Positions 18,847-28,065 of a stretch of DNA of 64,000 nucleotides are shown here, in pieces; position 1 is the stretch's first letter, and the number at the start of each line of letters is the position of its first letter. A program made the position numbers and the translations under genes. The stretch is from assembly GCA_017469845.1 (NCBI GenBank), contig JAFUFP010000059.1, positions 1 to 64,000 on the forward strand, given 5' to 3'. The notes under the pieces were generated by a model. The model saw nothing but the letters and a program-made list of their open reading frames with translations. It searched no databases and was not told the DNA's origin. Source of the stretch: Bacteroidales bacterium. GTDB taxonomy: Bacteria; Bacteroidota; Bacteroidia; Bacteroidales; UBA932.

Positions 18847-18889
18847 AATGAAGACACCGGAAAGCTTAGATCTCTCCGGTGTCTTCATT
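18847..18889. terminator. Bidirectional terminator between convergent genes
   Basis: A 15-bp perfect stem (AATGAAGACACCGGA with its complement) encloses a 13-nt loop. It sits between the metallophosphoesterase and the CE1-like esterase stops. Confidence 0.8.
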
Positions 18890-18909
18890 CTGTTCAGGAA
18901 ACAGCTCCT

Positions 18910-20265
<1,356 letters not shown>

Positions 20266-20395
20266 TCACGGGGAAAATATTTGAGGAAATCATTATATTT
20301 ACTTCTCGGAAGGAAAAGCCCTCAGCATCAACGATGTGCGTCGGGAGTCGCTTTTTCTTTGAAAAGACACTAACTAATTGGAAACCAATCTTTTT

Positions 20396-21865
20396 ATGTC
20401 CAGGATGATTGTCAAAGCCCTTGCAGTCGGGGCATTTCTCTTCGGTGCTTCACTTCTTTGCCGCGCCCAGGGTAGCGGAGAAAGTTTCCCGAACGTCCCT
20501 CCGCAGAACGTTACGGCCGAGCAGGATTTCCGTCAGATGCTTTTCCAGATGGGTATAACTCTCCCTACACTTCCTCCGAGGGCGGAGGATCCGAACCGTC
20601 CCGAAGGCTCCGTGGTCCAGGATCCGGCGAACCCCGAGGGAAGGTACATGTACAACGGGCATGACCTCAACCGTTCGCTTTTCGGTCTTTGGGACAATTA
20701 CGACGACACGGAGGAAGGGTTCTTCCCGGGAAGGGACTCCTGGAGAGTTGGGAAGTATACCCCCATCCCTCTTCTTGAGATGCATTCCGGAAGGAAGATC
20801 CGCTCCTCTTCCGAGTGGTGGAGTCTCCGCCGTCCCGAAATCATGCACGACGCCCAGGAATGCCTATACGGCTATTTCCCGGACAATCTTCCGGAGGTTT
20901 CCTTCCGTACGATGGAGTTCTCGGGGAAGAGGAACGGCATCGAGTTCACCCAGGTCAATATCCTCGGGCAGATCGACTGCTCCTCATATCCGGAGATAAA
21001 GAACGCACCGGCTGTTTCGGCGACATTGCGTCTTCCCAAGAACGCCAAGGGCCCCGTTCCCGTCATGATTCTCCTGACGTGGGACATGATGGTTGAACAG
21101 TACTGGAGCATATTCAGCGAACAGGGCTGGGGGCTTTGCGTTTTCAGCCCGACGGCCCTTCAGCCCGACAACGGCGCTTCACTTACCGATTATCTCATCG
21201 GTCTGGTGAACAAGGGCAATTGGCGTAAACCCTCCGACTGGGGCGCTATCGGCGCATGGTCCTGGGGAATAAGCCGCCTTGTTGACTATCTTTTGACGGA
21301 TTCCAGGATCAATCCCAAGGGAATCGGCATAAGTGGACATTCACGTTACGGTAAGACCGCCCTTTATGCAATGGCCTGTGACGACAGGATCGCGATAGGA
21401 TTCCCGAGCGACGCCGGAAGCCTCGGAACGAAGATGAACCGCAGGCACTGGGGTCAGGACCTTGAAAACAGCGCCATACCTTCCGAGTACCATTGGATGG
21501 CGGGCAACTTCCTCCGCTGGTGCGGACCTTTGGTGGAAGGGCAGTACCTCCCCAGGAAAGTTGAACTCCTGCCCCTTGACGCCCACTCGATCGTGGCCCT
21601 CTGCGCTCCGAGGCCGCTGTTCTTCAACGGCGGAACCCAGAGCCAGTGGTCTGACCCTTACGGAATCTATCTCACGGCGGCGGCCGCATCGCCCGTGTAT
21701 GAACTCCTCGGGAAGAAGGGTCTCGTGATGAACGATCCCAAACCGGTGGTCGACAAGGCGTATATAGAAGGGGACCTCGGTTACCGCTACCATGACGGAG
21801 GTCATGTCGACACTCCCGACTGGCCCGCCTTCTTCGAGTTCGCCCACAAGTACATTGACTTCTGA
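20396..21865 (+). CDS. CE15-like glucuronoyl esterase
   Basis: This 489-residue secreted serine esterase resembles glucuronoyl esterases of family CE15, which cut the ester between lignin alcohols and methyl-glucuronate on xylan. The nucleophile is S316 in GHSRYGK. Other family features are DAGSLGTKMNRRHWG, LPLDAHSIVALCAPRPL, and a C-terminal His in GGHVDTPDWPAFFEFA. A signal peptide is seen after the chosen start (MIVKALAVGAFLFGASLLC). The in-frame ATG at 20378 is less likely. The GH2 gene starts 11 bp after the stop, suggesting an operon. CE15 assignment is by motif; acetyl-xylan activity cannot be ruled out. Confidence 0.82.
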   Translation: MSRMIVKALAVGAFLFGASLLCRAQGSGESFPNVPPQNVTAEQDFRQMLFQMGITLPTLPPRAEDPNRPEGSVVQDPANPEGRYMYNGHDLNRSLFGLWDNYDDTEEGFFPGRDSWRVGKYTPIPLLEMHSGRKIRSSSEWWSLRRPEIMHDAQECLYGYFPDNLPEVSFRTMEFSGKRNGIEFTQVNILGQIDCSSYPEIKNAPAVSATLRLPKNAKGPVPVMILLTWDMMVEQYWSIFSEQGWGLCVFSPTALQPDNGASLTDYLIGLVNKGNWRKPSDWGAIGAWSWGISRLVDYLLTDSRINPKGIGISGHSRYGKTALYAMACDDRIAIGFPSDAGSLGTKMNRRHWGQDLENSAIPSEYHWMAGNFLRWCGPLVEGQYLPRKVELLPLDAHSIVALCAPRPLFFNGGTQSQWSDPYGIYLTAAAASPVYELLGKKGLVMNDPKPVVDKAYIEGDLGYRYHDGGHVDTPDWPAFFEFAHKYIDF

Positions 21866-21876
21866 TCTCATCCACC

Positions 21877-23724
21877 ATGAAAAAGATTCTTGCAATTCTG
21901 CTTTTGTCGGTCCTTCCGCTGGGATACTCTTTCGCACAGAACACTTCTCCAGAAAGTGGAGATGACGGATGTTTCGGGCTGTATCCCCAGATCCAGAACA
22001 TTTCCTCGAGGGAGAAGGTTTCCCTGGACGGGGACTGGAAGGCTTTCATAGACCAGTACGAGACCGGCTACTATGATTACCGCCGCAATCCGATGCCCGA
22101 CTCCCAGACGTTCTTCGCGGACCGCAGTTTCTTCGCCGATCCCACCGTTCTGGTGGAATACGACTTCAATGCGGCTCCGACCCTCCGTGTCCCCGGGGAC
22201 TGGAACACCCAGAAGAGTGAACTCTACCTTTATGAAGGCACCGTATGGTACCGCCAGAAGTTTACAGCTTCACCTTCGGAAGAGGAGAGGACGTTCATTT
22301 ATTTCGGGGCGGCGAACTATGAGGCTGTCGTGGGTCTCAACGGCAAGGTCATAGCAAAACACATCGGAGGATACACTCCTTTCAACATCGAGGTTACTGA
22401 CCTCGTCAAGAAAGGGGAAAACTCCCTCATCGTGAAGGTCGACAACAAGAGGATGCTCGAGGGAGTTCCCACCGTGAACTCCGACTGGTGGAACTACGGC
22501 GGAATAACCCGGAGCGTTTACGTTGTCACCGTTCCCGAGACTTTCATCCGGGATTATTCGGTGCAGCTTTCCTCCGACAGAAAGAATATAGAAGGTTGGG
22601 TCCTTCTTGACGGAGAAGGGGCGGGGGAGAAAGTCTCCATCGACATCGATGAACTGGGACTTCACAAAAGCCTCACGGCCGGTCCCGACGGAAAAGCCTC
22701 ATTCTCCATTCCCGCCAAGCCTTCATTCTGGACTCCCGGGAATCCGAAGCTCTACGACGTGAAGATTTCCGCGGGAAAGGACTCGGTATCGGACAGGATA
22801 GGTTTCAGGACGATAGAAACTTCAGGGACCAGACTCCTTCTCAACGGTGAACCGATCTTCTGCAAGGGAATATCCATCCATGAGGAGACGCCTTTCCCTC
22901 CGAGCGGAAGGGCTAACGGAGAGGATGACGCCAGGACCCTCCTGTCGTGGGCCAAGGAACTGGGATGCAATTTCGTGAGGCTGGCGCACTATCCCCACAA
23001 CGAGGCGATGGTGAGGACGGCTGAGGAGATGGGCCTTCTTGTCTGGGATGAGATCCCCGTGTACTGGACAATCGACTGGGGCAACCCTTCCACCTACGCC
23101 AACGCGGAGCATCAGCTCACCGACATGATAAGCCGTGACCGCAACCGCGCGAATGTCATATTCTGGTCGGTGGCGAACGAGACCCCGAGACGTCCCGACC
23201 GTCTTCAGTTCCTCTCGAAGCTCATCGCCAAGGCGCGTCAGCTCGACCCCACAAGGCTCGTCAGCGCCGCCATGGAGAAGGAGAACATCGACGAAGCCAC
23301 TCTCACCGTCAAGGATGAGCTTCTGCAGTATACGGATGTCATAAGTTTCAACCAGTACGTAGGATGGTATGACGGGGATTCCGACAAGTGTGACCGCGTA
23401 AGGTGGACCTTCCCGGTGGACAAGCCCGTCATCATCACTGAACTCGGAGGCGGAGCCAAATACGGGCGTCACGGAGACAGGACTGAACGCTTCACTGAGG
23501 AGTACATGGATTACCTGTACAAGAAGAACATCGGGATGCTAGAAAGGATCGACGCCCTCGCAGGAGTGTCTCCATGGATCCTGAAGGACTTCCGTTCACC
23601 GAGACGTTTCCTCCCCGGAGTGCAGGATGACTTCAACCGCAAGGGCCTTCTTTCCGAGAAGGGGGAACGCAAGATGGCTTTCTATACGTATAGGGATTGG
23701 AAACCGGTGGTCCCCAAAAAATGA
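21877..23724 (+). CDS. GH2-family glycosidase (beta-glucuronidase/galactosidase type)
   Basis: This 615-residue GH2 enzyme has a signal peptide (MKKILAILLLSVLPLGYSFAQ), a sugar-binding jelly-roll (about 45-215), an Ig-like middle domain and a TIM barrel. The acid/base residue is E435 (VANETP) and the nucleophile E522 (ITELGG). The short length without extra C-terminal domains and the LRVPGDWN entry are like beta-glucuronidases. Its place directly behind a glucuronoyl esterase makes a uronic-acid substrate attractive, but that is inference. It is followed by a promoter and the S15-plug gene. Confidence 0.9.
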   Translation: MKKILAILLLSVLPLGYSFAQNTSPESGDDGCFGLYPQIQNISSREKVSLDGDWKAFIDQYETGYYDYRRNPMPDSQTFFADRSFFADPTVLVEYDFNAAPTLRVPGDWNTQKSELYLYEGTVWYRQKFTASPSEEERTFIYFGAANYEAVVGLNGKVIAKHIGGYTPFNIEVTDLVKKGENSLIVKVDNKRMLEGVPTVNSDWWNYGGITRSVYVVTVPETFIRDYSVQLSSDRKNIEGWVLLDGEGAGEKVSIDIDELGLHKSLTAGPDGKASFSIPAKPSFWTPGNPKLYDVKISAGKDSVSDRIGFRTIETSGTRLLLNGEPIFCKGISIHEETPFPPSGRANGEDDARTLLSWAKELGCNFVRLAHYPHNEAMVRTAEEMGLLVWDEIPVYWTIDWGNPSTYANAEHQLTDMISRDRNRANVIFWSVANETPRRPDRLQFLSKLIAKARQLDPTRLVSAAMEKENIDEATLTVKDELLQYTDVISFNQYVGWYDGDSDKCDRVRWTFPVDKPVIITELGGGAKYGRHGDRTERFTEEYMDYLYKKNIGMLERIDALAGVSPWILKDFRSPRRFLPGVQDDFNRKGLLSEKGERKMAFYTYRDWKPVVPKK

Positions 23725-23744
23725 GATAATTCAAAACAATTCTC

Positions 23745-23752
23745 TATATTTG
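23745..23752 (+). promoter_or_regulatory. -7 box TATATTTG for the S15-plug fusion gene
   Basis: A perfect TAnnTTTG box lies 29 bp before the start codon at 23782, so the fusion gene can be expressed apart from the CE15/GH2 pair. No clear -33 element was found. Confidence 0.55.
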
Positions 23753-23781
23753 AGCATCTTATGTCCACATTATTTTGATAT

Positions 23782-25923
23782 ATGAAACGGCTTATTTTTT
23801 CATTAGCGGCTATTTTCTCCGTTTTTTCGGCATTCGCCCAGATGGGATTCAATTCCGAAGGAATCGATGTTCCCGCCGATCATGCGGTCACCTTCACCGA
23901 TACCCTCGTGGCGGGTGGTGGGGGATTCCGCCTGTCGACCCAACTCTATATCCCCGAGGGTGAAGGCCCATGGCCTACGGTAGTTCTCCGCACCCCTTAT
24001 CTTCCCTCATCTTTCAAGGACGCCTGGCCTTCGGCGAAGGAATACGCCAAAAGGGGCATAGCCTATGTTGTCCAGAGATGCAGGGGGACGGGCGGCTCCG
24101 AAGGAGTGTACGAACCCAACATCTACGAACGGGAGGACGGTCTTGCGCTTCTCCAGTGGCTCCAAGGGGAGAGCTGGTGCAAGAACATTGTCCTTACCGG
24201 TGCATCCTACATGGCCCTCACATGTTGGATAGTGGCGGATTCGGTACCTTCCAAGGTGAAGGGAATATACCTTCATCATTATGGGGTGGACAGGTATCTG
24301 TCAGCGTATTCCAGCGGACTTTTCCGTCAGGATATCTTGACCTCTTGGGCTATCGACAACGCCAAAGAGAATATCCGTCATCCGGAGAAGGACCCGCAAA
24401 GGATGTATTTCGATGAGCTGCTTCACCGTCCCCAGGTAACGATGGATACCGATATGCTGGGGGCTGAACTTCCCTGGTACCGTGATTGGATAACCCATAC
24501 GGAATATACCGACCCATATTGGCATGAAGGTGTCTGGGAGACTCTACGCAGCATCCCGCCGAAGATAAAGATCCCCATGACCATTGTGGCGGGACATTTC
24601 GATCACCATATGGAAGGAACCATCCTTGGATATGAGATGCTTCCGGAGGAGACCAAGGCGAAAAGCCGCCTGATCGTAGGTCCATGGAACCATTCCTACC
24701 AGATCACTCCGGACATCGGCCCCACTTCCCACGCCAAGGACTTCAATCTGGATGCCGACACCTTCAACTGGATCCATTCCCTTCTGGTGAAGGGAGAGGA
24801 GCCGTCGCACGAAGTGAAGGTCTACGCCATCGGTGCGGACCAGTGGCTTACCCTGAAGGATTGGCCATCCGAAGGCGGGGACCGTCTTTCCCTTTATCTT
24901 GATGCCTCCACTGATTCTTCCGTCAAAAACCTGGCGATGAAAGCCGGCAAGAATTCCTCAGTCGAGTATGACTACGATCCCGAAGATCCGGTCCTTTCAG
25001 TTGGAGGAGAGACCCTTTTCTCCTCGTTCGAAAGGAGGGGAAGCCGTCCTCAGCCCGAACCCCTTTACAGGAAGGACGTCATCACTTTTATGAGCGGGAC
25101 CTTCTCTTCTGACTATGTCATCTCGGGCCAGATAAAGGCGACGGTGTATTTCGCTTCAGATGCGGAGGATACGGCGGTTTCATTCAGGATAAGCGAAGTC
25201 TTCCCCGATGGAAAGGCCTACAACATCCGCTCCGGTATAGCCACCCTGGCTTTCCGTGAGGATAAGCTCGGTCCCAGGGGGACATATACTCCAGGGACGG
25301 TTGTTCCGGTGGAAATCTCCACCAATCCTGTAATTTGGAGGATAAGGGAGGGGAGCCGCCTTCGGGTTGACATATCTTCATCGGATTTCCCGCAGTACAG
25401 CGTCCATTCCAATTATCCCGGCGTATGGTCTGAGATATCGGAGACTAAGGTAGCGCATCAGAAGATCCTTACCGGAAGGAAGTATCCTTCCAGGATCGAT
25501 CTTCCGGACCTTTATTCCACCATGTCGGTCATCTCCGGACAGAATGACGGGGAAGAGGAGGTGAACATCGGTTACGGCTCGACTTCCCGCAAGAATCTCA
25601 CTTCTTCCGTTTCTTCGGTGAGGATAAACCGTAATGAGATTTCGACGTACTCTGACATATACGAATACCTGCGTGGCAGGGTTCCGGGTGTGGAAGTTTC
25701 CGGCAGCGGGGCCAACGCGAAGATCGTCATAAGAGGCGTGGCCACAGTCTACGGAAGCAGCGATCCACTGATATTGGTTGACGGAGTACAGATTACGGAC
25801 CTTTCGACGGTGAGGCCGGGCGATGTGAAGAGCGTCGAGGTCCTCAAGGACGCCGCATCATGCGCCATCTATGGCGTCCAAGGGGCGAACGGAGTCATTC
25901 TCATAAAGACAAGGGACAGATAA
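23782..25923 (+). CDS. CocE/NonD (S15) hydrolase fused to a TonB-receptor plug domain
   Basis: One uninterrupted 713-codon frame encodes a signal peptide (about 1-19, ending AFAQ) and an alpha/beta hydrolase of the X-Pro-dipeptidyl-peptidase/CocE class (about 33-310). A PepX-type C-terminal beta domain (about 330-575) and a complete plug domain of the SusC kind (594-713) follow. The nucleophile is S142 in GASYM; the acid lies in AGHFDHHMEG and the His in GPWNHSY. The plug carries the hallmark blocks LRGRVPGVEV, LVDGVQITDLS, VLKDAASCAIYGVQ and NGVILIKT, and then the protein simply stops, with no barrel. Substrate unknown: peptide, ester or beta-lactam bonds are all known for the class. The plug suggests docking to an outer-membrane barrel or to TonB, which is inference. 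Confidence 0.88.
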   Translation: MKRLIFSLAAIFSVFSAFAQMGFNSEGIDVPADHAVTFTDTLVAGGGGFRLSTQLYIPEGEGPWPTVVLRTPYLPSSFKDAWPSAKEYAKRGIAYVVQRCRGTGGSEGVYEPNIYEREDGLALLQWLQGESWCKNIVLTGASYMALTCWIVADSVPSKVKGIYLHHYGVDRYLSAYSSGLFRQDILTSWAIDNAKENIRHPEKDPQRMYFDELLHRPQVTMDTDMLGAELPWYRDWITHTEYTDPYWHEGVWETLRSIPPKIKIPMTIVAGHFDHHMEGTILGYEMLPEETKAKSRLIVGPWNHSYQITPDIGPTSHAKDFNLDADTFNWIHSLLVKGEEPSHEVKVYAIGADQWLTLKDWPSEGGDRLSLYLDASTDSSVKNLAMKAGKNSSVEYDYDPEDPVLSVGGETLFSSFERRGSRPQPEPLYRKDVITFMSGTFSSDYVISGQIKATVYFASDAEDTAVSFRISEVFPDGKAYNIRSGIATLAFREDKLGPRGTYTPGTVVPVEISTNPVIWRIREGSRLRVDISSSDFPQYSVHSNYPGVWSEISETKVAHQKILTGRKYPSRIDLPDLYSTMSVISGQNDGEEEVNIGYGSTSRKNLTSSVSSVRINRNEISTYSDIYEYLRGRVPGVEVSGSGANAKIVIRGVATVYGSSDPLILVDGVQITDLSTVRPGDVKSVEVLKDAASCAIYGVQGANGVILIKTRDR

Positions 25924-25955
25924 CGGGACGGTAAAAAAGGTCTCATTTTGATCGG

Positions 25956-26000
25956 AAACTATGAAAAAGTCAGAGAATTCTGATTTTTTCATAGTTTTTT
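25956..26000 (+). terminator. Intrinsic terminator after the S15-plug gene
   Basis: A long A/T-rich stem (AAACTATGAAAAA with its complement, then TCAGA/TCTGA) ends in a T-run. It lies 33 bp past the stop. Confidence 0.75.
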
Positions 26001-26038
26001 GTTTTGGTCCCTCTGTATGCGGTGTTCTGCAATGAGAC

Positions 26039-26087
26039 TAAAAAATCCGGTGTGGAATAAAACCGTCTCTTTCAGCTCACCCCGGAT
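26039..26087 (-). terminator. Intrinsic terminator of the LytTR regulator gene
   Basis: On the minus strand ATCCGGGGTG pairs with CACACCGGAT across a ~23-nt loop and is followed by TTTTTT. The stem begins within the stop codon of the regulator gene. Confidence 0.6.
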
Positions 26088-26827
26088 CATTTGAGGGTGT
26101 TGCTTTCCAGATACCGCAGGAATTCCTCCCTGTAGGAGTCCCCGACATGGAGAAGCTGTCCAGCGATGGTGACATCCATCGAAGCGGAGACGGATTCTAT
26201 CTTCGGCAGGGAAATGATATAGGAGCGGTGTATCCTCATGAAAGAGTCTTTGGGAAGCATGTCCTCGACCGCTTTCATCGTTATGTGGGTCACGAGGGGA
26301 AGTTTCCTTCCCTCGAGGGATATCATCACGTAATCCTTCATACCCGTTATGTAGAGGATGTCCGAAAGCATCACGCGGTGCATCTCCCCGTCGGCCTTGA
26401 TGAAGATGGAGTCCTTCGCCTTCTCCTCTTCCGTGCCGCTTTGCCTTGAGGACGCGGCTTCCTTCATCGAGAACCAGGCCTTTGCCTTTTCGACGCTCTG
26501 GAGGAACTTGGGGTAGCGTATGGGCTTAAGGAGATAATCCAGTGCGTCCACTTCATATCCTTCGAGGGCGTACTGCTGGAAAGCAGTAGTGAAGATGCCC
26601 CTGGTATCCTCCGGCAGCATTCTCGAAAGCTCCATTCCGCTGAGCTCCGGCATCTGGATGTCGAGGAATGCGATGTCCGGCTTCTTTTCCTTGATGGCTC
26701 CGAGAGCTTCAATGGGGTCATTGAAGGAGGCGAGAAGCTCTAGGTCCGGAGTGCGTGAAACGAAATTCTCCAACATCTTGACGGCCAGTGGCTCATCATC
26801 TACGACTATGCAGGTGAGTTTTCTCAT
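26087..26827 (-). CDS. LytTR-family response regulator
   Basis: This 246-residue response regulator has an N-terminal receiver domain (VVDDEP at 8-13, phospho-acceptor D56 in FLDIQMP) and a C-terminal LytTR DNA-binding domain (about 145-243: IKADGEMHRVMLSDILYITG, FMRIHRSYIIS). It is encoded 3 bp after its sensor kinase, so the two are translated together. LytTR proteins bind direct repeats upstream of targets. The neighbouring barrel receptor gene on the same strand is a candidate target by position only. Confidence 0.96.
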   Translation of the reverse strand: MRKLTCIVVDDEPLAVKMLENFVSRTPDLELLASFNDPIEALGAIKEKKPDIAFLDIQMPELSGMELSRMLPEDTRGIFTTAFQQYALEGYEVDALDYLLKPIRYPKFLQSVEKAKAWFSMKEAASSRQSGTEEEKAKDSIFIKADGEMHRVMLSDILYITGMKDYVMISLEGRKLPLVTHITMKAVEDMLPKDSFMRIHRSYIISLPKIESVSASMDVTIAGQLLHVGDSYREEFLRYLESNTLK

Positions 26828-26830
26828 ATC

Positions 26831-27940
26831 CTATTGTTGCTGCTGGGGGATTAGGGAGGAGCCATCCGCTTTCTTTGAAAGGATGCCCTTCAGGATGACG
26901 AGGGCGGAGTATTCTTCGCCCTCCCTTCCGGCCGTATACTTGTACGCTCCGGGATATATCAGTTCAAGACGCCTTTTCATATTCTCGAGACCGATTCCGG
27001 AACCGATCTCATCGCTTCCGGTCTTCTCGAAGAAAGAATTCGAGCAGCGGAACACGAGGTCCTCTCCGTCGGGGTACATCTTGATGTCCACATGGCTTGT
27101 ATGGCGGGAATTCACCCCGTGCTTGAATGCGTTCTCGATAAGGGAAATGAACAGAAGAGGGGCGATCTGGACGCTTCCCTTGGGATGAACGAAATTCTTC
27201 TCAACGGTGGTGAGTTCATTGCACCGGAGGGACATAAGGTCTACGTAATCCTCCATGAAGGAGATTTCACCGTCGAGGGGGACGGTGGGGGCGTTGCTTT
27301 CGTATAGGGCGTAGCGAAGAAGGCTGCTTAGCTGTCCGATGCTCTCCTGGGCCCTGTCCGGATCTATCTGCGTCAGGGAGGAGATATTGTTCAGGGTATT
27401 GAAAAGGAAATGGGGGTTCAGCTGGTTCTTCAGCCACGACAGTTCGGCTTCGGCGTTCTGCCTTTTGGCTTCCTGGAGATCGATCTTCTGGCGGTGTGAG
27501 CGCATTATGTATCGGACACCGACGGCAAGGAGAATGAAGATGCTCTGGAAGATGACCGAGAGGATGATGATTGCGGCGTACATCCCGGCGATTTCGTTGT
27601 CACCGAAAGGTATGAGCTCCCTGGTTTCCGAAGGTATCTTCCCCGGGAAGAATTTGCGGAAGTTCAGAACGAGGATGATTATGATGTTCGCCAGGTAGAA
27701 CCATTTCCTTTTTTTCCGATCCTCGCTGAAAAGGAATCTCGGAACCAGGGCGGTGTAGTTGAGGATGTACAGAAAGAGCGGCCCTATCATCAGAACCAAC
27801 ATGGCTTTCAAAATGCTGCTCGACAGCTCGGTCCCTCCGGATATCATGTAATTGATTCCTCCGGGGATAAGAAGAATCAGGATCCAGACCCCGATCTGGA
27901 CCAGATTGATTGAGAGGGAATCTTTCCTTTTGTTTTCCAT
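26831..27940 (-). CDS. LytS-type sensor histidine kinase
   Basis: This 369-residue membrane kinase has four hydrophobic N-terminal segments (about 12-145) and no obvious extracytoplasmic sensor domain. The His_kinase region holds NPHFLFNTLNNISSL, where the His is the phosphorylation site. The ATPase part shows an N-box (SLIENAFKHGV) and a G-box (GSGIGLENMKRRL). It is cotranscribed with the LytTR regulator. A perfect -7 box ends only 4 bp before the ATG, so the mRNA is probably leaderless. The signal is unknown. Confidence 0.95.
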   Translation of the reverse strand: MENKRKDSLSINLVQIGVWILILLIPGGINYMISGGTELSSSILKAMLVLMIGPLFLYILNYTALVPRFLFSEDRKKRKWFYLANIIIILVLNFRKFFPGKIPSETRELIPFGDNEIAGMYAAIIILSVIFQSIFILLAVGVRYIMRSHRQKIDLQEAKRQNAEAELSWLKNQLNPHFLFNTLNNISSLTQIDPDRAQESIGQLSSLLRYALYESNAPTVPLDGEISFMEDYVDLMSLRCNELTTVEKNFVHPKGSVQIAPLLFISLIENAFKHGVNSRHTSHVDIKMYPDGEDLVFRCSNSFFEKTGSDEIGSGIGLENMKRRLELIYPGAYKYTAGREGEEYSALVILKGILSKKADGSSLIPQQQQ

Positions 27941-27944
27941 GACG

Positions 27945-27952
27945 CAAATATA
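27945..27952 (-). promoter_or_regulatory. -7 box TATATTTG abutting the kinase start codon
   Basis: Read on the minus strand the order is TATATTTG, CGTC, ATG. If the box spans -12 to -5, as its name implies, transcription would start at the A of the start codon, giving a leaderless message. No -33 TTTG was seen. Confidence 0.55.
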
Positions 27953-28018
27953 TCCAAAAAGAGTCTTTTTTCCTATGGGTGGAGAGTACTGTCCTCCACC
28001 TTTGGGGTCTGTATCAAA

Positions 28019-28048
28019 AGCAAGGGCCCCCTTTCGGGAAACCCTTGC
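28019..28048 (-). terminator. Intrinsic terminator of the barrel receptor gene
   Basis: GCAAGGG pairs with CCCTTGC around a GC-rich loop and is followed on the minus strand by TTTTG. It lies 18 bp beyond the stop at 28066. Confidence 0.75.
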
Positions 28049-28065
28049 CTTGGAGAAGAAGGGGA

